A stretch of DNA of 47,963 nucleotides, taken from the NCBI GenBank assembly GCA_001296005.1, contig LJHR01000031.1, positions 1-47,963 of the forward strand, written 5' to 3'. This document shows, piece after piece, positions 39,277 through 47,963 of this stretch. The notes beneath the pieces are model-generated. The model ran no database searches. It worked only from the letters and a program-made list of their open reading frames with translations, and was not told the origin of the DNA. Position numbers and translations under genes: made by a program. Numbering within the stretch: the first letter of the stretch is position 1; every line of letters begins with the position of its first letter. Origin of the DNA: an alpha proteobacterium AAP38 (GTDB lineage: Bacteria > Pseudomonadota > Alphaproteobacteria > Azospirillales > Azospirillaceae).

Positions 39277-42200
39277 ATGAGCCGCGGCAATATCTCGGCG
39301 GTTGCCATCCGCCACCCCGTACCACCCATCGTCCTGTTCATCATCCTGACACTGGCCGGTCTGATCTCCTTCTGGAAGATGGATATCACCGGCAATCCCG
39401 ACATCGACTTCCCCATCGTCAATGTGGGCGTGTCGCGTCCGGGTGCGGCCCCGTCGGAACTTGAACAGGAAGTGACGAAGAAGATCGAAGATGCGGTGTC
39501 CAACATCACGGGCATCGATCACGTTTCTTCCAACATCACCGACGGCTATTCGAACACCACGATCGAGTTCAAGATCGGCTATAATACCGACCGTGCCGTC
39601 AATGACGTGCGCGACGCGGTCAGCCGTATCCGTTCGGATCTGCCGCAGGATATCTATGAACCGCAGGTCCAGCGTCTGGACGTGACGGGCGACGCCATCC
39701 TTTATTATGCCGTGACCTCCACCCATCGCACGGTTGAGCAGCTTTCCTGGCTGATCGACAGCGATCTGGCCCGTTCGCTGAAGCGCGTGGATGGTGTTGG
39801 TGAGGTGGAGCGTCTGGGCGGTCAGAACCGTGAAATCCGCGTAAACCTTAGCCCTGAGCGCATGATGGCGCTGGGCGTGACGGCGGGTGAGGTCAATTCA
39901 CAGCTGATGCAGCTGAATATTGACATGCCCGGCGGGCGTGGCGAGATCGGTGCCGCAGAGCAGTCCATCCGCACCCTGGGCCGGGCCCAGAGCGTGGATG
40001 ACCTTCGCAATGTCGAGATCGCGGTGGCCGGTGGCCGCAAGGTGCGACTGTCCGATATTGCCGATATCGTGGACGGCACGTCCGAACTGCGCGGTGTTTC
40101 GCGTCTGGACGGTGTGCCCACCGTGGGCTTCGCCATCAGCCGTTCGCCCAATTCCTCGGAAGTGACCATTGCCAAGGGCGTGGATGAGGTTATCGCGCAG
40201 CTGAAGAAGGACTATCCGGACCTGACCTTCAAGCTGATCATCTCCAACGTGAAATACACGGTGGACAGCTACATCGCTTCCATCGAGGCGTTGGTGGTCG
40301 GCGCCTTGCTGGCGGTGGGTGTGGTCTGGTGGTTCCTGCGCGACATGCGCGCCACCCTGATCTCTGCCTTGGCCATGCCGCTGTCGACCATCCCGACCTT
40401 CCTGGTCATGGAATGGTTCGGCTTCACCCTGAACGGCATCACCATGCTGGCTTTGGCCCTGGTGGTGGGCATCCTGGTCGACGATGCGATCGTGGAGATC
40501 GAGAATATCGTCCGCCATATCCGGCAGGGTAAACGTCCGTTCGAAGCGGCCCTGGAAGCGGCTGACGAGATCGGTCTGGCCGTGGTGGCCACGACGATGA
40601 CCATCGTTGTCGTGTTCCTGCCCGTGTCCTTCATGCCCGGTATCGCCGGTCAGTTCTTCAAGTCGTTCGGCGTCACCGTGGCCGTGGCGGTGCTGTTCTC
40701 GCTGCTGGTCGCGCGTTTGCTGACGCCTTTGATGGCAGCCTACTTCTTGAAACCGGCACAGCCGGACGAGCATAAGGAAGGCCCCTGGGCCCACCGCTAT
40801 CAGACGCTGCTGGGCTGGTGCATTACGAACCGGTGGAAGACCATTGCCGCCGGCACCCTGTTCTTCTTCGCATCGGTGGGGCTGACCCTGGCGCTGCCGT
40901 CGGGCTTCATCCCGGCACAGGATATCGGCTTCTCCAATCTGCAGATGGAAATGGCCCCCGGCGTGAACCTGGAGCAGATGGACGCCTCCGTTCAGCGAGC
41001 CGCCAATGTGCTTCGCGCCCAGCCGGAGGTGGAGACGACCTGGGCCCGTGCCGGTCGTGGCGGGCAGGTGCGCCGTGGTTCCATCATCGTGATGCTGAAG
41101 CCGCGTGGCGAGCGTATTCACCAGAAGGAGTTCGAGACCCGCGTCCTGCCGGAGTTGCAGAAGATCCCCGGTGTCCGCTTCTCCTTCAATTCGACGGGTG
41201 GCTTTGGCAACCGTGACGTCTCGATCATGCTGACCTCTGAAAACGGTCCGCTGCTGGACGCCCATGCCAACAAGGTTCTGGCGGAGATGCAGGCGCTGCC
41301 GATGCTGAAGAACGTGACCTCGACGGCGGCCCTTCAGCGTCCCGAAATTCAGATCAGGCCGATGTTCGAACGGGCGGCTGAACAGGGCGTGTCGGTGATT
41401 TCCATCGGTCAGGTTGCCAAGGTGGCGACCCTGGGCGAGATCGACACCAACTCCGCCAAGTTCAATCTGGGCGACCGTCTGGTGCCAATCCGGGTGCAGC
41501 TGGACCCGGCGGCCCGTGGCGACCTGGATACCATCGCCAATCTGCGTGTCCGCACCAATACCGGCGCTACGGTTCCGCTGTCTGCGGTGGCCAAGCTGGA
41601 AATGGGCTCGGGTGCGGTGCAGATCGACCGCTTCGACCGTGCCCGCCGCATCTCTGTGCAGGCCGACCTGAACGGTGCGGAACTGGGCGAGGCGACGAAG
41701 GCCATCAACAATCTGCCCTCTATGGCCCACCTGCCGTCGGGCGTGTCCAAGCCGGCCTATGGCGGCTCTGAACAGATGCAGATCATGATGATGGGCTTTG
41801 CGGTGGCGCTGGGCACGGCGTTCCTGCTGATCATCGCGGTGCTGATCCTTCTGTTCCATAACTTCTTCCAGCCGGTGACCATCATGACAGCACTGCCCCT
41901 GTCGCTGGGTGGTGCGGTGATCGGGCTGCTGATGTGCAACATGGCCCTGTCGCTGCCGGCACTGATCGGTATCCTGATGCTGATGGGCATTGTGACCAAG
42001 AACTCTATCCTGCTAGTGGAATATGCCATCGTCGCCATGCGCGACCATGGGATGGGCCGGCGGGAGGCGTTGCTGGATGCAGGTGCCAAGCGTGCGCGGC
42101 CCATCATCATGACCACCATCGCCATGGTGGCCGGCATGGTGCCCATCGCCTTCGGCTGGGGTGCCGATACGGAATTCCGTCAGCCCATGGCGGTGGCCGT

Positions 42201-42366
42201 TATCGGTGGTCTGATCACCTCCACCATGCTGTCGCTGGTCTTCGTGCCGACCATGTTCACCCTGATGGATGATTTCCAGAATTGGATCGGGCCGAAGCTG
42301 GGCCGCATGCTGACCAGCCGGGAGCCAGAACTGCCGCTGCGTCCCCACATGGTGGATGGCGAATAA
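39277..42366 (+). CDS. RND efflux pump, inner membrane permease (HAE1 type)
   Basis: A 1029-residue RND transporter with 12 membrane segments and two large periplasmic loops. The proton-relay residues are conserved: Asp402-Asp403 in GILVDDAIVEIEN (AcrB Asp407/Asp408) and Lys908 in MGIVTKNSILLVEYA (AcrB Lys940). The N-terminus (AIRHPVPPIVLFIILTLAGLISF) and PQ-type loops resemble the MdtB/MdtC and CusA-independent HAE1 branch. It should export drugs or other hydrophobic compounds together with the adaptor 26 bases upstream; no outer membrane factor gene is nearby, so it must borrow a TolC-like channel. GAGAAAGG precedes the start. Confidence 0.95.
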   Translation: MSRGNISAVAIRHPVPPIVLFIILTLAGLISFWKMDITGNPDIDFPIVNVGVSRPGAAPSELEQEVTKKIEDAVSNITGIDHVSSNITDGYSNTTIEFKIGYNTDRAVNDVRDAVSRIRSDLPQDIYEPQVQRLDVTGDAILYYAVTSTHRTVEQLSWLIDSDLARSLKRVDGVGEVERLGGQNREIRVNLSPERMMALGVTAGEVNSQLMQLNIDMPGGRGEIGAAEQSIRTLGRAQSVDDLRNVEIAVAGGRKVRLSDIADIVDGTSELRGVSRLDGVPTVGFAISRSPNSSEVTIAKGVDEVIAQLKKDYPDLTFKLIISNVKYTVDSYIASIEALVVGALLAVGVVWWFLRDMRATLISALAMPLSTIPTFLVMEWFGFTLNGITMLALALVVGILVDDAIVEIENIVRHIRQGKRPFEAALEAADEIGLAVVATTMTIVVVFLPVSFMPGIAGQFFKSFGVTVAVAVLFSLLVARLLTPLMAAYFLKPAQPDEHKEGPWAHRYQTLLGWCITNRWKTIAAGTLFFFASVGLTLALPSGFIPAQDIGFSNLQMEMAPGVNLEQMDASVQRAANVLRAQPEVETTWARAGRGGQVRRGSIIVMLKPRGERIHQKEFETRVLPELQKIPGVRFSFNSTGGFGNRDVSIMLTSENGPLLDAHANKVLAEMQALPMLKNVTSTAALQRPEIQIRPMFERAAEQGVSVISIGQVAKVATLGEIDTNSAKFNLGDRLVPIRVQLDPAARGDLDTIANLRVRTNTGATVPLSAVAKLEMGSGAVQIDRFDRARRISVQADLNGAELGEATKAINNLPSMAHLPSGVSKPAYGGSEQMQIMMMGFAVALGTAFLLIIAVLILLFHNFFQPVTIMTALPLSLGGAVIGLLMCNMALSLPALIGILMLMGIVTKNSILLVEYAIVAMRDHGMGRREALLDAGAKRARPIIMTTIAMVAGMVPIAFGWGADTEFRQPMAVAVIGGLITSTMLSLVFVPTMFTLMDDFQNWIGPKLGRMLTSREPELPLRPHMVDGE

Positions 42367-42396
42367 GCCAGACTTCCATTGCTGTCCTGAAAGATG

Positions 42397-42432
42397 CGCC
42401 CGGATGGTCTCCATCCGGGCGTAATCTTTTTA
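42397..42432 (+). terminator. Terminator of the RND efflux operon
   Basis: CGCCCGGATGG (42397-42407) pairs perfectly with CCATCCGGGCG (42411-42421) around TCT, followed by TAATCTTTTT. Confidence 0.92.
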
Positions 42433-42581
42433 CGCGCTTCGGGGGCCATCTTGTAATAAGCGGCATGGGCTGCATGACTGGCATTTGCCGCCGCCACTTG
42501 TGGACTGGGGCGCTTGCCCCTATCCCGGCAGATGCTGGCCGCCCATTCGGGTGCGGCCCTGACAAGATAAGGAACTGTTCG

Positions 42582-42929
42582 GTGAGCATCGTCCGTCTGC
42601 ATCCCGGCCGCCGCATGAGCGAAGCCGTCATCCATGCCGGTACCGTCTATCTAGCCGGCCAGGTGGCCACCGATACCAGCGCCGACATCAAGGGCCAGAC
42701 AGCCCAGGTCCTGGCGCAGATCGACGCCCTGCTGGCCGAGGCCGGCTCGTCCAAGTCCAAGATCCTGTCCACCACTATCTATCTGTCCTCCATCGGCAAT
42801 TTCGCCGCCATGAACGAGGTCTGGGATGCCTGGGTGGACCAGAGCAACCCGCCGGCCCGCGCCACAGTGGAGGCCCGCATGGCCGCCCCCGGCTATCTGG
42901 TGGAAATCGTCTGCATCGCAGCTGTTTAA
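42582..42929 (+). CDS. RidA/YjgF family protein
   Basis: A 115-residue RidA-type protein. Canonical members hydrolyse reactive enamine/imine intermediates made by PLP enzymes. The key arginine is kept as Arg93 in [10 protein letters not shown], and the C-terminal [11 protein letters not shown] block with Glu108 is also typical, so catalytic competence is plausible. Early parts ([25 protein letters not shown]) fit the family. The start is GTG 42582 with TAAGGA eight bases upstream; a longer in-frame extension reaching back into the RND gene is rejected. A 14-bp stem-loop and then fumarase follow. Confidence 0.9.
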   Translation: MSIVRLHPGRRMSEAVIHAGTVYLAGQVATDTSADIKGQTAQVLAQIDALLAEAGSSKSKILSTTIYLSSIGNFAAMNEVWDAWVDQSNPPARATVEARMAAPGYLVEIVCIAAV

Positions 42930-42943
42930 GCAACGTGACGCCC

Positions 42944-42979
42944 CAGACCAACGGCCCTCTGGCGGGGGCCGTTGGTCTG
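42944..42979 (+). other. Perfect 14-bp stem-loop between the RidA-like gene and fumarase
   Basis: CAGACCAACGGCCC (42944-42957) and GGGCCGTTGGTCTG (42966-42979) pair perfectly around an eight-base loop. No T run follows on the plus strand. It lies about 67 bases before the fumarase start and may limit read-through or protect the fumarase mRNA. Confidence 0.6.
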
Positions 42980-43045
42980 CGCTATCTGAACGGCCTTGAA
43001 CGGCGGACCCCGGCCCGCCGCCCCCGAAAAGACCCGGAGCCAGAA

Positions 43046-44668
43046 ATGCCCGATGATGTTGTGAAGCACAGCTTCAGCCTGTTCCCCCTGGGTGCCGACA
43101 CCACGCCCTATCGCAAGCTGACCAGCGATTACGTCTCCACCGTCGACTTTGACGGCGAGACCGTGTTGAAGGTGGAGCCGGAAGGGCTGCGCCTGCTGGC
43201 CGAAGCCGCCTTCATGGACATCAACCATTTCCTGCGCCCCGGCCATCTGGGCCAGCTGCGCGCCATCCTGGAAGATCCCGAGGCCTCGCCTAACGACCGG
43301 TTCGTGGCGCTGGACCTGCTGAAGAACGCCTCCATCGCCGCCGGCGGTATCCTGCCCATGTGTCAGGATACGGGTACGGCCATCATCATGGGTAAGAAGG
43401 GCCGCAAGGTCTGGACCAAGGGTGCCGACGAGGCTGCCCTGTCCGAAGGCGTGGCCGATGCCTACCGTAAGCGCAATCTGCGCTACAGTCAGGTGGCACC
43501 GCTGTCCATGTATGAAGAGAAGAACACCCGAACCAACCTGCCGGGCCAGATCGAGATATTCGCCGAGGGCGAGGACGCCTACAAGTTCCTGTTCATGGCC
43601 AAGGGCGGCGGGTCGGCCAACAAGACCTTCCTGTTCCAGGCCACGCCGTCGGTGCTGGCACCCGACCGTCTGATCCCCTTCATTGAGGAAAAGATGGCCT
43701 CGCTCGGCACGTCCGCCTGCCCGCCCTATCACCTGTCAGTGGTGATCGGCGGTCTGTCGGCGGAACAGAATCTGAAGACGGTGAAGCTGGCCTCGGCCCG
43801 CTATTATGACAGCCTGCCGACCCAGGGCTCCGAATCCGGCCATGCCTATCGCGACCTGGAGATGGAACAGGCCCTGTTCAAGGCCGCCCAGGGGCTGGGC
43901 ATCGGGGCGCAGTTCGGCGGCAAGTATTTCTGCCACGATGTCCGCGTTATCCGCCTGCCGCGCCATGGCGCCTCCATGCCGATCGGCATCGGCGTCTCCT
44001 GCTCTGCCGACCGTCAGGCCCTGGCCAAGATCACCAAGGATGGCATCTATCTGGAACAGCTGGAAACCGATCCCGCCCGCTTCCTGCCGGAAGTGGATGA
44101 GGCGGCGCTGTCGGGTGAGGTCGTGAAGATCGACCTGACCCAGCCCATGGATGAAATCCGCAATCTGCTGAGCCAGTATCCGATCCGCACCCGCGTCTCC
44201 CTGACCGGCCCGCTGATCGTGGCGCGCGACAGCGCCCATGCCAAGCTGCGGGCCTTGCTGGATGCCGGGCAGCCATTGCCCGACTATTTCAAGAACCATC
44301 CGATCTATTATGCGGGACCTGCCAAGACGCCGGAAGGCTATGCGTCCGGCTCCTTTGGCCCCACGACGGCGGGCCGTATGGACAGTTTCGTGGACCAGTT
44401 CCAGGCTGCGGGCGGCTCCTTCGTCATGCTGGCCAAGGGCAACCGCTCCCCCGCGGTCAAGAATGCCTGCCAGAAGCATGGCGGCTTCTATCTGGGCTCC
44501 ATCGGCGGGGCCGCGGCCCGTCTGGCCCAGGACTGCATCAAAAAGGTCGAATGCATCGCCTATCCCGAACTGGGCATGGAAGCCATCTGGCGGATCGAGG
44601 TGGAGGATTTCCCGGCCTTCATCATCACCGATGACAAGGGCAACGATTTCTTCGACGCCGCGAAGTAA
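43046..44668 (+). CDS. fumA: Fumarate hydratase, class I (iron-sulfur)
   Basis: Interconverts fumarate and malate in the TCA cycle; oxygen-sensitive [4Fe-4S] enzyme of the FumA/FumB type, 540 residues. The three cluster cysteines are visible at Cys106 (PMCQDTGTA), Cys225 (SACPPYH) and Cys319 (GVSCSADRQ), each one position later than in E. coli FumA. Other blocks are [26 protein letters not shown] and [16 protein letters not shown] near the C-terminus. The start at 43046 has GGAG upstream and removes a non-homologous extension that runs into the preceding stem-loop. Whether an unlinked class II FumC also exists cannot be seen here. Confidence 0.95.
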   Translation: MPDDVVKHSFSLFPLGADTTPYRKLTSDYVSTVDFDGETVLKVEPEGLRLLAEAAFMDINHFLRPGHLGQLRAILEDPEASPNDRFVALDLLKNASIAAGGILPMCQDTGTAIIMGKKGRKVWTKGADEAALSEGVADAYRKRNLRYSQVAPLSMYEEKNTRTNLPGQIEIFAEGEDAYKFLFMAKGGGSANKTFLFQATPSVLAPDRLIPFIEEKMASLGTSACPPYHLSVVIGGLSAEQNLKTVKLASARYYDSLPTQGSESGHAYRDLEMEQALFKAAQGLGIGAQFGGKYFCHDVRVIRLPRHGASMPIGIGVSCSADRQALAKITKDGIYLEQLETDPARFLPEVDEAALSGEVVKIDLTQPMDEIRNLLSQYPIRTRVSLTGPLIVARDSAHAKLRALLDAGQPLPDYFKNHPIYYAGPAKTPEGYASGSFGPTTAGRMDSFVDQFQAAGGSFVMLAKGNRSPAVKNACQKHGGFYLGSIGGAAARLAQDCIKKVECIAYPELGMEAIWRIEVEDFPAFIITDDKGNDFFDAAK

Positions 44669-44678
44669 CAGCAGACAG

Positions 44679-44712
44679 CGCCCCATCCACCCGGATGGGG
44701 CGTTCTGCATTT
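44679..44712. terminator. Hairpin terminator between fumarase and the PadR gene
   Basis: CGCCCCATCC (44679-44688) and GGATGGGGCG (44693-44702) pair perfectly around an ACCC loop, followed by TTCTGCATTT on the plus strand. It separates two convergent genes. Confidence 0.75.
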
Positions 44713-44720
44713 CAAAACTA

Positions 44721-45257
44721 TCAGTCCGATGGGGCGGAAAGCAGCGCCATCGCCTGTTCACAAAAGACGGCGCGGTGCCGCTCATACTCGATGCCGGCTT
44801 TCAGGACCAGATGGCGCAACTGCTGGCCCTTGTCCGTCGGCGGTGGGGTAAAATCCCGCTTCTCGATATCCTGATAGGTTTTCAGCCGGTCGCGATGATG
44901 CCGCGCCAGTTCGGCCAGCGTATCCGGCAGGGTGGTCGGGCCGACCATCGCCTCGGCCCGCAACCGCACCATCATCTCATCCCGGATGGGCAGCGGCTCC
45001 TGCCCCTCCGCTGTCCAGCGCGCCAGCTCCGCCCGCCCCGCCGGCAGCACCCGAAACGCCCGCTTTCGCCCGCGCGCGCCGTCAACGGCCGTCCCCTCGA
45101 TCAGGCCCGCCGCCTCCAGCCGCGCCAGCTCACGATAGATCTGCTGATGCGTGGCCTGCCAGAAATAGCCGATGGAGCGGTCAAAACGCCCCGCCAGTTC
45201 CGAACCGGCGCCGGGGCGTTCGATCAGGGCGGTCAGCAGGGCGTGGGGCAGGGACAT
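44721..45257 (-). CDS. PadR family transcriptional regulator
   Basis: A 178-residue PadR-type regulator: N-terminal winged helix (about 1-80; SLPHALLTALIERPGAGSELAGRF, YFWQATHQQIYRELARLEAAGLI, RGRKRAFRVLPAGRAELARW) and a C-terminal Vir-like helical dimerisation domain. The start at 45257 gives the canonical MSLPHALL opening; upstream extension is rejected. It is the last of three minus-strand genes behind a SnoaL-like protein and 2,4-dienoyl-CoA reductase. PadR proteins usually repress neighbouring catabolic or stress genes and respond to aromatic or lipid-like ligands, so control of this cluster is likely but inferred. Confidence 0.92.
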   Translation of the reverse strand: MSLPHALLTALIERPGAGSELAGRFDRSIGYFWQATHQQIYRELARLEAAGLIEGTAVDGARGRKRAFRVLPAGRAELARWTAEGQEPLPIRDEMMVRLRAEAMVGPTTLPDTLAELARHHRDRLKTYQDIEKRDFTPPPTDKGQQLRHLVLKAGIEYERHRAVFCEQAMALLSAPSD

Positions 45258-45294
45258 GGTGACGATCCAATCAAGGGGAATTCGGCCATGCCTA

Positions 45295-45732
45295 TCAGGC
45301 TTTGGCCTTGAAGGCCGCGATATCCTGTCCCACACGCCGTCCCATCTCTGCGGCCAGGGCCTGCAAGCCGCTCAGGGGACGGATCATCACTTCGAACTCC
45401 CGTATCAATCCCTGTTCGTCAAAGCGGATGAAGTCGATGCCCTTCACCTGTTTGCCTTCCACCGTGGCGGAAAATTCCAGCACGACATTCAGCCCATCTG
45501 CCGTAACGGCGGTGCGGTGATAGGTGAAGTCGCCGAAGACCCGCATGACAGTACCGATGGCCAGCAGCAAGGCATCTACCCCTTCATAGGCTGTATGGGC
45601 CACCGGCGACCGGAAGGTCGCCTGTTCATGGGTGATACCGCGCAGGGCGGCGACGGACTGGCTGGCAACGATCTCGTGCCAGATGGCCAGGGAAGATGCG
45701 GCGGCCGGGTGCAATCCGGGCAGTTGGGTCAT
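45295..45732 (-). CDS. SnoaL-like/NTF2-fold protein
   Basis: A 145-residue NTF2-fold (SnoaL-like) protein. It has the usual pattern of one long N-terminal helix region (SSLAIWHEIVASQSVAALRGI) followed by strands with FRSPVAHTAYEGVDALLLAI and a late VKGIDFIRFDEQGLIREFEVMIRP block. The fold covers isomerases, dehydratases and pure binding proteins; no specific reaction can be assigned. GGAAG precedes the start at 45732. It lies 31 bases behind the dienoyl-CoA reductase and 37 bases ahead of the PadR gene, so it probably belongs to the same operon and may act on a fatty-acid-like intermediate. Confidence 0.85.
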   Translation of the reverse strand: MTQLPGLHPAAASSLAIWHEIVASQSVAALRGITHEQATFRSPVAHTAYEGVDALLLAIGTVMRVFGDFTYHRTAVTADGLNVVLEFSATVEGKQVKGIDFIRFDEQGLIREFEVMIRPLSGLQALAAEMGRRVGQDIAAFKAKA

Positions 45733-45763
45733 GGATTGCTTCCTTCTTCCGTCGGGAGGGGGA

Positions 45764-47962
<2,199 letters not shown>

Positions 47963-47963
47963 C

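Noticed and set aside
39898-41859. A 653-codon open frame opposite the RND pump
   Set aside because: Antisense shadow with His/Gln/Arg-rich composition; the pump is unmistakable.

Overview
High-GC, densely packed chromosomal DNA from an alphaproteobacterium. The gene content (large TonB-dependent receptors, a leucine-catabolic operon, class I fumarase, PurT, many orphan solute-binding proteins) suggests a free-living heterotroph of the Rhodospirillales/Azospirillaceae type; this placement is inference from style and gene content, not from a marker gene. I see no rRNA, tRNA, CRISPR array, insertion sequence or prophage.

Layout. 1-3.4 kb: a terminator, an AT-rich leader and a 998-residue TonB-dependent receptor. 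3.4-11.8 kb: a TetR regulator divergent from a leucine/isovalerate (liu) operon: isovaleryl-CoA dehydrogenase, methylcrotonyl-CoA carboxylase beta, methylglutaconyl-CoA hydratase, carboxylase alpha, an orphan periplasmic binding protein and HMG-CoA lyase. A long palindromic repeat sits inside this operon. 11.8-13.7 kb: an Lrp/AsnC regulator divergent from a DUF6356 protein and a YeiH-type permease. 13.7-17.2 kb: a structured intergenic region, then an esterase and a second TonB-dependent receptor (minus strand). 17.3-27.2 kb: a minus-strand operon for guanidine use. 27.3-29.1 kb: a UPF0114 membrane protein, a solute-binding protein and a small unknown. 29.2-34.3 kb: an EmrAB-type efflux pair under a MarR regulator, and an odd alpha/beta hydrolase divergent from an XRE regulator. 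34.4-37.8 kb: purT, an MFS transporter and an AEC transporter. 37.9-42.4 kb: an RND efflux adaptor and pump. 42.6-44.7 kb: a RidA-like protein and fumarase. 44.7-47.8 kb: PadR regulator, SnoaL-like protein and 2,4-dienoyl-CoA reductase.

The most interesting system is the guanidine operon. Generic annotation would call it a urea carboxylase/allophanate hydrolase cluster. Its leader (about 27041-27157, minus strand) carries the conserved blocks of a guanidine-I (ykkC) riboswitch, so the encoded pathway is most likely ABC uptake of guanidine, carboxylation to carboxyguanidine, deimination by two DUF1989 proteins to allophanate, and hydrolysis to ammonia and CO2. A consensus-quality sigma-54 promoter (CTGGCACG-N4-TTGCT) ends so close to the aptamer that transcription should start almost at its first base. 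After the aptamer, one CCAACCCC strand can pair either with an upstream GGGTTGG strand or with the ribosome binding site of the first gene. Together this predicts double control: transcription by nitrogen status, translation by guanidine.

Other structured DNA worth attention: two copies of a palindrome family whose arms fold into GAAA-tetraloop hairpins with compensating stem changes; a possible switching stem-loop pair at 13952-14032; and two regulator genes (MarR, XRE) with palindromes between -35 and -10 and no room for a leader.
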